Shown here: positions 36,259 to 43,773 of the stretch, piece after piece
Numbering within the stretch: position 1 is the stretch's first letter
Layout of the letters: every line of letters starts with the position of its first letter
Assembly (NCBI RefSeq): GCF_014198245.1
Contig: NZ_JACIHE010000009.1
Span: 124,001 to 188,000 of the forward strand
Reading direction: 5' to 3'
Origin: Bradyrhizobium sp. cir1
Lineage (GTDB): Bacteria > Pseudomonadota > Alphaproteobacteria > Rhizobiales > Xanthobacteraceae
DNA: 64,000 nt
Made by a program: the position numbers and the translations under genes
The notes under the pieces: generated by a model
Databases searched by the model: none
Told to the model about the DNA's origin: nothing
What the model saw: the letters and a program-made list of their open reading frames with translations, nothing else

Positions 36259-36654
36259 ATGCAACCGTCAGTCGAAGACCATCACAGGCTGCTCTGCGCC
36301 TGGCAGCTGGCAGTGCTGCGCTTTGCCGTAACGCGAAGCGATTCCGACCGGCTCAATGTTGCCGCGCTCGCGGCTGAGCTCGACCGTCTCGGCGACCGGC
36401 GCAGCGGCGAGGACTCACTGCACTTCTTCCGGCGCACCAGCTCCCATCTCTGCGCGGCCATCTGCGGCCAGCGGCAGGACGCGGAGACGACCTTGGACTG
36501 CTTCTGCAAGCAGATCGACGAGCCGCGGCTACAGCTAGCCTTCGCCGCCGCCGTCGGGCTCGCGCGATCGAAGCCGGCACGATCCAAACCACAGCCGAAA
36601 CGCGCCCCGAATCTCTTCAGGGGACTGCCAGCGCGACCGCCGGCGCTCTTATGA
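36259..36654 (+). CDS. Hypothetical protein, 131 residues
   Basis: No family recognised. It is largely helical with several cysteines and histidines (HHRLLCAWQLAVLRFAVTRS, SLHFFRRTSSHLCAAICG, TLDCFCKQIDEPRLQLAFA) and ends in a basic, proline-rich tail (KPARSKPQPKRAP). The ATG at 36259 follows the DapA-like gene by 27 bases; no strong ribosome site is visible. The box D element overlaps its last codons, so the next transcription unit begins there. Moderate confidence that it is expressed. Confidence 0.6.
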   Translation: MQPSVEDHHRLLCAWQLAVLRFAVTRSDSDRLNVAALAAELDRLGDRRSGEDSLHFFRRTSSHLCAAICGQRQDAETTLDCFCKQIDEPRLQLAFAAAVGLARSKPARSKPQPKRAPNLFRGLPARPPALL

Positions 36655-36665
36655 CATTCCTATAC
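36649..36665 (+). promoter_or_regulatory. KdpE-like box D, upstream of the 63-residue membrane protein
   Basis: TTATGA-CATTC-CTATAC, an 11-base direct repeat, overlapping the stop codon region of the preceding gene and 101 bases before the ATG at 36766. Together with boxes B and C it shows constant placement at 94-106 bases from the start codon. Confidence 0.6.
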
Positions 36666-36765
36666 AGTGAGCGCCGCGCTCATCTCGCAATCTTACGCGG
36701 CGATGGCCATCATGGAAGGCGACTGATGCGGCCGTTCCACCGCACCACAGACAAGGACTTCCACG

Positions 36766-36957
36766 ATGTCGATGCTGACACATAGCTTTGACCGGCCCTT
36801 CGGTGAGGCCGAACGCCCGTCGCGAATCTCGCAGGCGCGCAAGGCCCAGCTCAAGCGCATCGCCCTGCAGGGGCTCGCCCTGCTCTCGATGGGCAGCGTG
36901 CTCACTGCACTGATCGCGCTGAGGACGGCAATCTATGTCTGGCACCTTCATGCCTGA
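36766..36957 (+). CDS. Small membrane protein, 63 residues
   Basis: Reads MSMLTHSFDRPFGEAERPSR, a charged helix, and then one membrane helix (IALQGLALLSMGSVLTALIAL) ending in YVWHLHA. AAGGA sits 9 bases before the ATG. No family recognised. It is the first gene after KdpE-like box D and is followed at 17 bases by the second FIGRNR protein and then by two more tiny membrane peptides, all on the same strand. Confidence 0.7.
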   Translation: MSMLTHSFDRPFGEAERPSRISQARKAQLKRIALQGLALLSMGSVLTALIALRTAIYVWHLHA

Positions 36958-36974
36958 GCGGCCCGGAGGCCACC

Positions 36975-37367
36975 ATGACCTTGCAGATGTGTGAGGAGGC
37001 CGCCATGGCCGCAATTGCCCTTCAGGCCTCCCGTCACTGCCCCGACAACAGGCAGGAAGCGGCGGCGACGCTCAGGCCGCTCGATCCGGATGTCGTCAGT
37101 GCCGCCATCCCCGCCTTCTTCATTGGACGCAACCGCGCCGGCCTCTGGGTGGCGCGCGAAGCGAATGGACGCGTCGGCGGTCTGTTCCTGTTCAAGAGCT
37201 CGGCGGTGGACTTCGCCAATCGCCAGAGCGCGCCGGCGCGCTGCGCCCTGGTATTCCCCATCGAAACCTTCGAGCTCGACGTCGAGAACCGCGGCAATCC
37301 GCTGATCGTGCTGGCAGAGAGAACCATGCGACTCCTTGCGCGCTTGACCACGAGGCAGTCGACATGA
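36975..37367 (+). CDS. FIGRNR-motif protein (paralogue 2), 130 residues
   Basis: Shares its core with the 84-residue protein at 35035: FFIGRNRAGLWVAREANG, GGLFLFKSSAVDFAN and a FELDVENRGNPL strand. It has longer extensions at both ends. Two starts are possible: ATG at 36975 with GGAGG, or ATG at 37005 with GAGGAGG (120 residues). The stop overlaps the ATG of a 30-residue membrane peptide (ATGA), so the two are translationally coupled. Function unknown. Confidence 0.8.
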   Translation: MTLQMCEEAAMAAIALQASRHCPDNRQEAAATLRPLDPDVVSAAIPAFFIGRNRAGLWVAREANGRVGGLFLFKSSAVDFANRQSAPARCALVFPIETFELDVENRGNPLIVLAERTMRLLARLTTRQST

Positions 37368-37456
37368 TCGAGCTCAAGATCGCCGTCCTGGTTGCGCTGG
37401 TGAGTGCACTGCTGCTCGGCATGCGCCTCAGTGCAACGCCCGCCTCGGACAAGTAG
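37364..37456 (+). CDS. Small membrane peptide, 30 residues
   Basis: Reads MIELKIAVLVALVSALLLGM then RLSATPASDK: one membrane helix, no known family. The start overlaps the stop of the FIGRNR paralogue as ATGA, and the next small gene begins one base after the stop. This tight arrangement argues for translation despite the short length. It resembles the layout of the tiny peptides ahead of kdpA. Confidence 0.6.
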   Translation: MIELKIAVLVALVSALLLGMRLSATPASDK

Positions 37457-37457
37457 C

Positions 37458-37586
37458 GTGCAGCTGCTCAAGGGAAATCTCGAGCACGCCGTCACCACGA
37501 CGATCCTGACCATGACACTGAGCATGGTTTGGGGCGCGATCCTGACGATCGTGATTACGGTGATCGCGCGCGGGCTCGGCGCCTGA
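37458..37586 (+). CDS. Small membrane peptide, 42 residues
   Basis: Starts at GTG right after the preceding stop: MQLLKGNLEHAVTTTILTMT then LSMVWGAILTIVITVIARGLGA. One long or two short membrane helices, no family recognised. It is the last gene of the unit that starts at box D. The GTG is chosen because the open frame upstream (from 37404) overlaps the preceding peptide entirely. Confidence 0.6.
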   Translation: MQLLKGNLEHAVTTTILTMTLSMVWGAILTIVITVIARGLGA

Positions 37587-37589
37587 CCC

Positions 37590-37730
37590 TTACCTCTTCT
37601 CCGCCTCGATCAACCGCGCCAGTTCCGTCGCGGTGACCTCGATCCGCCGGCCGCTGCGCTCGACACGAGCCTGGATCAGCGCACCCTGCAGCGCCGACGT
37701 GCAGAGCACCGCGAGCGCTTCCGCCCGCCG
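37590..37730 (-). pseudogene. Remnant of a TetR-type regulator C-terminus
   Basis: On the minus strand an in-frame stretch of 46 codons after a TGA reads EALAVLCTSALQGALIQARV then ERSGRRIEVTATELARLIEA, followed by EKR and a stop. The LQGALIQARVERS-type segment is typical of the last helices of TetR/AcrR regulators. No N-terminal DNA-binding part is present upstream, so I read this as a leftover. Alternative: a chance open stretch. Confidence 0.4.
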
Positions 37731-37887
37731 TCATGCGGGCGGCGATCGACCGTGAATTGACCATGGCTGCCTATGGGGCAAGCAACCGGGCGCGCAGCGC
37801 GGTCGCGATGCCTGCCTGAGCCCCGTATCCCGCGGAAAACGCCCGGCCGATCTGGCGCACTTTCACGGAACCGTGTAGAGCGGTTTC

Positions 37888-38523
37888 ATGAGCATCAGCA
37901 CCGTCAATGTCGTCGCCCACCCCCTGGTCCAGCACAAGCTCTCCCTGATGCGGGAGAAGGACCGCTCGACCAAGAGCTTTCGCGAGATCCTCAACGAGAT
38001 CGGGATGCTGCTGGGCTACGAGGTGACGCGCGACCTGCCGCTGGAGCTGGTCGAGATCGAGACACCGATTGCGGCCATGCAGGCGCCGAAGATCGCCGGC
38101 AAGAAGCTTACGCTGGCGCCGATCCTGCGCGCCGGCGTCGGCTTCCTCGACGGCATGCTGGCGTTGATGCCCTCCGCGCGCATCGCCCATATCGGACTCT
38201 ATCGCGACCCCGAGACATTGCAGGCCGTGGAATATTACTTCAAGGCGCCGCAGGACCTGTCCGACCGCACCGTGATCCTGATGGATCCGATGCTGGCGAC
38301 CGGCAACTCGGCCTGCGCCGGCGCGTCCCTGCTCAAGGACCGCGGTGCCCGCGACATCCGCTTCGTGTGCCTCTTGGCTGCGCCCGAGGGCATCGCGCAG
38401 TTCCAGAGCGAACACCCTGACGTGCCGATCTGGACGGCCGCGATCGACGAGCGGCTCAACGACCACGGCTATATCGTGCCGGGCCTGGGCGACGCCGGCG
38501 ACCGGATGTTCGGCACCAAGTAG
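37888..38523 (+). CDS. upp: Uracil phosphoribosyltransferase
   Basis: Pyrimidine salvage: uracil plus PRPP to UMP. The 211-residue protein has VVAHPLVQHKLSLMREKDRS, STKSFREILNEIGMLLGYE, ILRAGVGFLDGML, the PRPP loop DPMLATGNSACA and the uracil-binding GYIVPGLGDAGDRMFGTK C-terminus. Length and motifs are typical. It is flanked by a regulator remnant upstream and an acyl-CoA synthetase gene 48 bases downstream; I see no functional link with either. Confidence 0.97.
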   Translation: MSISTVNVVAHPLVQHKLSLMREKDRSTKSFREILNEIGMLLGYEVTRDLPLELVEIETPIAAMQAPKIAGKKLTLAPILRAGVGFLDGMLALMPSARIAHIGLYRDPETLQAVEYYFKAPQDLSDRTVILMDPMLATGNSACAGASLLKDRGARDIRFVCLLAAPEGIAQFQSEHPDVPIWTAAIDERLNDHGYIVPGLGDAGDRMFGTK

Positions 38524-38571
38524 ACGGCCATCAAGTAGACAGGTTTGCGCGATCGGGTTACTCCGGTTGCC

Positions 38572-40146
38572 ATGAGCGCCGACGACTTTTCGCTGCAATC
38601 GCTGATCCGGATCGAGGACGCCGCCGATCCCGCCCTCGTGTTCGACGGCGTGCCGGTCTCGCGCGCGGAATTTGAGGGGAAAATCGAGCAGACTGCGGCC
38701 TGGCTTGCCGCGCAGGGTATCGGCAAGGGCGACGTCGTCGCGGTCTGGCTGGTCAACCGAATCGAGTGGATCGCGCTGCTGTTCGCCGCCGCCCGCCTTG
38801 GCGCCGTCGCTGCCGCCGTCAACACGCGCTACCGCAGCGCCGAAGTCGCGCATCTGCTTCGCGTTTCCGGCGCCAGGCTGATGGTGGTCGAGGCCGCATT
38901 CCGCTCGATCGATTTTGCCGCCATTCTCGCCGATATCGCCAGGACCGAGGTACCCGCGCTGCAAAAGCTCGCAGTCGTCGGCGCGGACGCGATCCCGGCA
39001 CACTGGCCCTGCGTGCGGTTCGATGCGTTCGAGGAGCCCCATCCACCAGCTCCGCCGATCCAGGATGACGTCGACCTGCCCGTGCTGCTGTACACCACGT
39101 CAGGCACGACCAAGGGGCCGAAGCTCGTCGCGCATTCGCAGCGGACGCTGACGAGCCACGCCGTCTCTGTCGCCACGGCGCTCAAGCTTTCGCCGCAGCG
39201 TCATTCGCTGCTGGCGATGCTGCCGTTCTGCGGCACCTTTGGGATGACGAGCCTGCTCGGCTTCATCGCAGCGGGCGCGACCATCCATGTGCTCGACGCC
39301 TTCGAGGCCACTCCGGCGCTGAAGATCCTCGAAGCGCAGAAGATCACCCATTCCTTCGGCTCCGACGAGATGTTCCGCCGCATTCTCGCCCTCACCGACG
39401 CGCCACGGCCATTTCCGCATCTCGAAGTCTGCGGCTTCGCCGCGTTCCAGCCCGGCTGGCGCGAGTTCGCCGCAGCGGCCGAGGCTCGCGGCCTGCCGCT
39501 GTTCGGCCTCTACGGCTCGAGCGAGGTGCAGGCGCTGTTCTCGATTGGCCGCGCCAGCGACGCCTTCGCCGATCGCATCGAGGGCGGCGGCTGGCCGATG
39601 TCAGCGCAGGCGAAGGTCCGCGTTCGGGACACCGAAAACCGCGAGCTCGCGGCCGAAGGTGTCTCCGGCGAGATCGAGATCAGCGCGCCCTCGCGCTTCC
39701 TCGGTTACTTCAATAATCCGGACGCAACGCGCGATGCGATCACCGCCGACGGCTTCTTCCGCACCGGCGATATCGGTCGGCTGCGCGGTGATGGCTCTTT
39801 CGTCTACGAGACCCGCGCAGGTGACGCCATGCGGCTTGGCGGTTTTCTCGTCGCCCCGGGCGAGATCGAGGACGAGCTCAAATCCTGCGCCGGCGTTGCC
39901 GATGCCCAGGTGGTTGCTGTCGATCTGAAAGGACAATCGCGCTGCGTCGCCTTCGTGATTCCGACGAAGGAGCCACCGCAGCAGGAGGCGCTGACCGCGC
40001 GGCTGCGCGAACGGCTCGCCGGCTACAAGGTGCCGGCGCGGATCTATCTCGTCGATACCTTCCCCGTCACCGACAGCGCCAACGGCGTCAAGATCCAGCG
40101 CGCCAGGCTTCGCACCATGGCCATGGAGCGGATCGCCTCCGAATAG
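38572..40146 (+). CDS. AMP-dependent acyl-CoA synthetase
   Basis: Class I adenylate-forming enzyme that activates a carboxylic acid with ATP and then CoA. In 524 residues: A3 motif YTTSGTTKGPKLVAHSQR, A5 GLYGSSEVQALF, A7 FFRTGDIGRL, A8 hinge and A10 lysine in GVKIQRARLR. The ATG at 38572 starts MSADDFSLQSLIRIED; an upstream in-frame GTG-type start adds nine unlike residues. The neighbours (acyl-CoA dehydrogenase, MaoC hydratase, CitE-like lyase) suggest a short catabolic route through CoA thioesters. The acid substrate cannot be told from the sequence. Confidence 0.85.
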   Translation: MSADDFSLQSLIRIEDAADPALVFDGVPVSRAEFEGKIEQTAAWLAAQGIGKGDVVAVWLVNRIEWIALLFAAARLGAVAAAVNTRYRSAEVAHLLRVSGARLMVVEAAFRSIDFAAILADIARTEVPALQKLAVVGADAIPAHWPCVRFDAFEEPHPPAPPIQDDVDLPVLLYTTSGTTKGPKLVAHSQRTLTSHAVSVATALKLSPQRHSLLAMLPFCGTFGMTSLLGFIAAGATIHVLDAFEATPALKILEAQKITHSFGSDEMFRRILALTDAPRPFPHLEVCGFAAFQPGWREFAAAAEARGLPLFGLYGSSEVQALFSIGRASDAFADRIEGGGWPMSAQAKVRVRDTENRELAAEGVSGEIEISAPSRFLGYFNNPDATRDAITADGFFRTGDIGRLRGDGSFVYETRAGDAMRLGGFLVAPGEIEDELKSCAGVADAQVVAVDLKGQSRCVAFVIPTKEPPQQEALTARLRERLAGYKVPARIYLVDTFPVTDSANGVKIQRARLRTMAMERIASE

Positions 40147-40179
40147 GCGCGCCTATTTGACTTGGGCCACAAGACTCGT

Positions 40180-41346
40180 TCAGTACGACTTCGCCAGCCC
40201 CAGCACCTTTTCCGCGATGAAGCTGAGCGCAAGCTGCGGGCTGACCGGCGCGATGCGCGGGATCAGCACCTCGCGCAAATAACGCTCGACGTGGAATTCC
40301 TTGGCGTAGCCGAAGCCGCCATGGGTCATCACCGCCTGCTCGCAGGCCGAGAAGCCCGCCTCGCCCGCCAGATACTTCGCCGCATTGGCGGCGGCGCCGC
40401 AGGGCATGCCCTTGTCGTATTGCCAGGCCGCCGACATCACCATCAGCCAGGCCGCCTCGAGCTCGACCCAATTCACCGCGAGCGGATGCTGGATGCCCTG
40501 GTTCTTGCCGATCGGCCGATTGAACACGACGCGCGTCTTGGCGTATTCGGTCGCGCGCGACAGCGCGAGTTTTCCCAAACCGACCGCCTCGGCCGCGATG
40601 AGAATTCGCTCCGGATTCATGCCTTCAAGAATGTACTGGAAGCCTTTGCCTTCCTCGCCGATCCGATCCTCCATCGGAATTTCAAAGTCCTCGAAGAACA
40701 GCTCGTTGGAATCGACGATCTTGCGGCCCATCTTTTCGATCTCGTGGACCTTGATCCTGTTGCGGTCGAAATCGGTGTAGAACAGGCTGAGCCCGTGCGT
40801 CGGCGAGCGTACCTCCTCCAGCGGCGTGGTGCGCGCCAGCAGCAGGATCTTGTGCGCGACCTGCGCCGTCGAGATCCACACCTTCTGGCCATTGACGATG
40901 TAGCGGTCGTTCTTGGCGACGGCGCGGGTCTTGAGCTGGGTGGTGTTGAGGCCGGTGTTGGGTTCGGTGACGGCGAAGCACGCCTTCTCGCGGCCCTCGA
41001 CCATCGGCGGCAGCATGCGCTTGCGCTGCTCTTCGGTGCCGAACACCACGACGGGATTGAGCCCGAACACGTTGATGTGCACCGCGGAGGCGCCGGACAT
41101 GCCGGCGCCGGATTCGGCGATGGTGCGCATCATGATCGCGGCTTCCGTGATGCCGAGCCCCGAGCCGCCATAGGCCTCCGGCACGCAGATGCCGAGCCAG
41201 CCGGCGTCGGCGAGCGCCTTGTGGAAGTCATGCGGGAAGCCGCCGTCATGGTCCTTCTTCAGCCAATAGGCGTCGGGAAAGCCTTCGCAGATCTTGGCAA
41301 TGGCGTCGCGAATGGCTTCCTGCTGATCGGTGAGCGCGAAATCCAT
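40180..41346 (-). CDS. Acyl-CoA dehydrogenase
   Basis: FAD enzyme that introduces the alpha,beta double bond into an acyl-CoA. The 388-residue protein has AYGGSGLGITEAAIMMRTI, CFAVTEPNTGLNTTQLKT, VNGQKVWISTAQVAHKILLL, QYILEGMNPERILIAAEAVG, VVFNRPIGKNQGIQHPLA and MTHGGFGYAKEFHVERYLRE. The C-terminal site of the medium-chain type catalytic Glu reads PRIAPVS, without Glu; the Glu in NPERIL sits where isovaleryl-CoA and long-chain enzymes carry theirs. ATG at 41346 with GAGGAGGAG upstream. It is convergent with the acyl-CoA synthetase gene and divergent from the MaoC gene, with 233 bases between. Confidence 0.93.
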   Translation of the reverse strand: MDFALTDQQEAIRDAIAKICEGFPDAYWLKKDHDGGFPHDFHKALADAGWLGICVPEAYGGSGLGITEAAIMMRTIAESGAGMSGASAVHINVFGLNPVVVFGTEEQRKRMLPPMVEGREKACFAVTEPNTGLNTTQLKTRAVAKNDRYIVNGQKVWISTAQVAHKILLLARTTPLEEVRSPTHGLSLFYTDFDRNRIKVHEIEKMGRKIVDSNELFFEDFEIPMEDRIGEEGKGFQYILEGMNPERILIAAEAVGLGKLALSRATEYAKTRVVFNRPIGKNQGIQHPLAVNWVELEAAWLMVMSAAWQYDKGMPCGAAANAAKYLAGEAGFSACEQAVMTHGGFGYAKEFHVERYLREVLIPRIAPVSPQLALSFIAEKVLGLAKSY

Positions 41347-41579
41347 GGTCTTGATCTCCTCCTCGGGAGCCGCGACCGCGCCATCTCCCGTCTCTTTCCG
41401 CGTTCCCCACGCAAAGGCCGTGGCCGCCTGTTGCGCCCGGACGTGCCTTTGCCTGCGTTCTTTAGCTCGAAAAACCACATGCAGATACGTGAATTTGCCC
41501 GCGAAGTGTGTCTACCATGCATAGGGTCATGCGGCGCGAAACTATGCGCGCGCCGTTATTTCGCAGGGAGGAAACCGCG

Positions 41580-42032
41580 ATGGCCGGACTTTATTTCGAA
41601 GACTTTTCCGTGGGCCAGGAGTTCAGGCATCCACTGACCCGGACCGTTACGGAGATGGACAACACCATGTTCAGCCTGCTGACGCTCAATCCGCAGCCGC
41701 TGCACATCGACGCGCATTTCTCGGAGAAGACCGAGTTCGGCCAGCGCATTTTCAACAGCCTTTACACCCTCGGCATCATGATCGGCATGACGGTCTATGA
41801 TACGACCATGGGCACAGCCGTCGCCAATCTCGGCATGACCGACGTGACCTTTCCGAAACCGGTCTTCCATGGCGACACCTTGCGGGCGACGACGAAGGTG
41901 CTTTCGTTGAGAGAATCCAAATCGCGCCCGAGGGCGGGCATCGTCGAGTTCGAGCACCACGCCCTGAACCAGAACGACGAGATCGTCGGAAAATGCCGCC
42001 GCATGGCGATGATGCACAAGAGGCCGGTCTGA
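41580..42032 (+). CDS. MaoC-like (R)-specific enoyl-CoA hydratase
   Basis: A 150-residue hot-dog fold protein: YFEDFSVGQEFRHPLTRTVT, then LNPQPLHIDAHFSEKTEFGQ with the catalytic Asp/His pair, GMTDVTFPKPVFHGDTLRA and GIVEFEHHALNQNDEIV. The D-x-N-P-x-H-x-D hydratase signature appears as LNPQPLHID. The ATG at 41580 follows GGGAGGAAA. It overlaps the CitE-like gene by TGATG. The pairing of a mesaconyl-CoA hydratase-like MaoC with a citramalyl/malyl-CoA lyase-like protein is known from itaconate and methylaspartate-type pathways, which is my best guess for the unit. Confidence 0.88.
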   Translation: MAGLYFEDFSVGQEFRHPLTRTVTEMDNTMFSLLTLNPQPLHIDAHFSEKTEFGQRIFNSLYTLGIMIGMTVYDTTMGTAVANLGMTDVTFPKPVFHGDTLRATTKVLSLRESKSRPRAGIVEFEHHALNQNDEIVGKCRRMAMMHKRPV

Positions 42033-42883
42033 TGCGTTCGATGCTGTTCGTACCGGGGGATTCCCCGCGCAAATTCGAGAAGGCGAGCGAAGGCAAGGCC
42101 GACGCGCTGATCATCGATCTCGAGGACTCCGTCGTCACCGAGAAGAAGCTGGAGGCACGCGGGCTGACGCTCGCGATGCTGAAGAGCCGTCCCGGTCCGC
42201 ACCAGCTCTACGTCCGCGTCAACGCGCTCGACACCGGCATGACGCTCGCCGATCTCGCCGCGGTCATGCCGGGCAGGCCCGACGGCATCGTGCTGCCGAA
42301 ATCGCAAGGCGGCGACGACGTACGGCAGGTTGCGACGTGGCTTGAAGCCTTGGAGGCTGCGGCAGGCATCGCGATCGGCGCGACCCGCATCGTCTGTGTC
42401 GCCACCGAAACTGCGAGCTCGATCTTCGGGCTCGGCAGCTATAAGGGCTGCTCCCCTCGCCTCGCCGGCCTGATGTGGGGCGCGGAGGATCTCTCCGCTT
42501 CGCTCGGCGCCACCGAGAAAGCGAGCGGCGGCGTGTTCCACAGTCCCTATCGTCTTGCGCGCGATCTCTGCCTGATGGCAGCGGCTGCAGCGGAGGTCGC
42601 GCCGATCGACACCGTCTATACCGACATCGACAACCTCGCGGGACTCGAGCAGGAGACGCGCGCGGCGCGGCGCGACGGTTTTTCGGCGAAGGCACTGATT
42701 CACCCCAAGCACGTCGACGTCGTCAATGCGGCGTTCGCGCCGACGGACGCCGAGCGCGCCTGGGCGGAAAAGGTCATCGCCGCGTTCGCGAGCAATCCGA
42801 ATTCCGGCACGCTGCGGCTCGACGGCCAGATGATCGACAAGCCGCATCTTCGCGCCGCGAAGAAGATTCTCGGCCAGTCCTAA
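42032..42883 (+). CDS. HpcH/HpaI (CitE-like) CoA-ester lyase
   Basis: A 283-residue TIM-barrel lyase: MRSMLFVPGDSPRKFEKASE, ALIIDLEDSV with metal-ligand Glu/Asp, VRVNALDTGM, GIVLPKSQGGDDV, CVATETASSIFGL, LMWGAEDLSASLG and AKALIHPKHVDVVNAAFAP. These match CitE-like beta-subunits and the stand-alone malyl-, citramalyl- or hydroxymethylglutaryl-type lyases. It is translationally coupled to the MaoC hydratase and is followed by a degraded IclR-type regulator gene, consistent with a once locally regulated catabolic unit. Confidence 0.9.
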   Translation: MRSMLFVPGDSPRKFEKASEGKADALIIDLEDSVVTEKKLEARGLTLAMLKSRPGPHQLYVRVNALDTGMTLADLAAVMPGRPDGIVLPKSQGGDDVRQVATWLEALEAAAGIAIGATRIVCVATETASSIFGLGSYKGCSPRLAGLMWGAEDLSASLGATEKASGGVFHSPYRLARDLCLMAAAAAEVAPIDTVYTDIDNLAGLEQETRAARRDGFSAKALIHPKHVDVVNAAFAPTDAERAWAEKVIAAFASNPNSGTLRLDGQMIDKPHLRAAKKILGQS

Positions 42884-42904
42884 AGCAGGACGGCAAGCCT
42901 CGCC

Positions 42905-43136
42905 ATGATCGTTCGCCAAGCGGCAAATGTCCTGGAGATCATCGGCGACGCTTGCCGAGATCGCCGATCATTTCGGCTGGCCGCGCTCGTCGACCTTCAA
43001 CCTGCTGGCGACGCTGTCGGAGAAGGGCTATCTCTACGAGCCGCGGCCGCGCGCCGGCTTCTATCCGACGCCGCGGTGGCTGGCGATGGCGCGGATGATC
43101 TCGGAGGGGCTGCGGCCGAAGACCTCTGCGGCCTAA
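42905..43136 (+). pseudogene. Degraded IclR-type regulator gene (frameshift and truncation)
   Basis: The first frame (ATG 42905) reads MIVRQAANVLEIIGDACRD; the helix-turn-helix then continues in another frame as ATLAEIADHFGWPRSSTFNL, followed by LLATLSEKGYLYEPRPRAGF and YPTPRWLAMARMISEG. An intact protein would join EII to the ATLAEIA helix through a linker, so a short deletion with a frame change has occurred at about 42945. The effector domain of about 170 residues is missing: the frame stops after GLRPKTSAA. It probably once regulated the upstream MaoC/CitE unit. Confidence 0.75.
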
Positions 43137-43146
43137 AGCCGAGGCC

Positions 43147-43566
43147 TTAATCGAATCCCTGAACAGGCGGCGGCGTGGTCTCCGCAGGCGCGGCAGGAGC
43201 TGCAGGCGCTGCTTGAACCGGCTGCACCGCGGGCGCGGCTTGCACCGGCGGATTGCTGGCCGCTCTCATCTGACCGTTGGCCTCCATCGCCTGGCGCGTG
43301 CGCGGCGGCGCGCCGGCTGCGCGATAAGCTTCGCGACGCGGCGGCTGCCGATGTCGTGCCGAGCGCGAATCTCCCACGCCCCATGACCGGGCGATTGCAG
43401 GTCCGGCGGTATAACCGACCACCGCGCCGGCGACGGCACCGATCGGCCCCAGCACGACGGCGCCTGACACCGCTCCGATTGCCGCAGCACCAGCACGCTC
43501 CTGTGCGGCAGCGGCCGCAGGCATGCCGGCCAGCAGAACGATGGCAGTGATCAAAGCTTTGTTCAT
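43147..43566 (-). CDS. Exported glycine-zipper protein
   Basis: A 139-residue protein with a signal peptide (MNKALITAIVLLAGMPAAAA, cleavage probably after the AAAAAQ region), then a glycine-zipper segment (AAIGAVSGAVVLGPIGAVAG, AVVGYTAGPAIA) and a low-complexity Ala/Pro/Gln tail (QAAPAVQPVQAAPAAPAAPA). Glycine-zipper envelope proteins of this sort are common and lack assigned roles. The ATG at 43566 has GGGAGG upstream. It is convergent with the regulator remnant. Confidence 0.75.
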   Translation of the reverse strand: MNKALITAIVLLAGMPAAAAAQERAGAAAIGAVSGAVVLGPIGAVAGAVVGYTAGPAIARSWGVGDSRSARHRQPPRREAYRAAGAPPRTRQAMEANGQMRAASNPPVQAAPAVQPVQAAPAAPAAPAETTPPPVQGFD

Positions 43567-43773
43567 CGGAGCGCCTCCCTCAGGGGAGATCACTCTTATC
43601 CAAATATGGCCACAGGACGTTTATCCGTTGCCCAACACGGGGCAATCGCCGACGGAACTCCGGCAATTCGAGGGCAAAGCCCAGCAGGGGTCGATCTACG
43701 CAACTACGGCGCGACGCCGGCGGTGCGCTCCCTCGCCCCGCTTGCAGGGCCGCGACGAGCTTCGCTCGCGCTG

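Noticed and set aside
37364..37586. Dismissal of the 30- and 42-residue peptides as chance frames
   Set aside because: They were first set aside for length, but the ATGA overlap, one-base spacing and membrane-helix composition made me keep them with moderate confidence.
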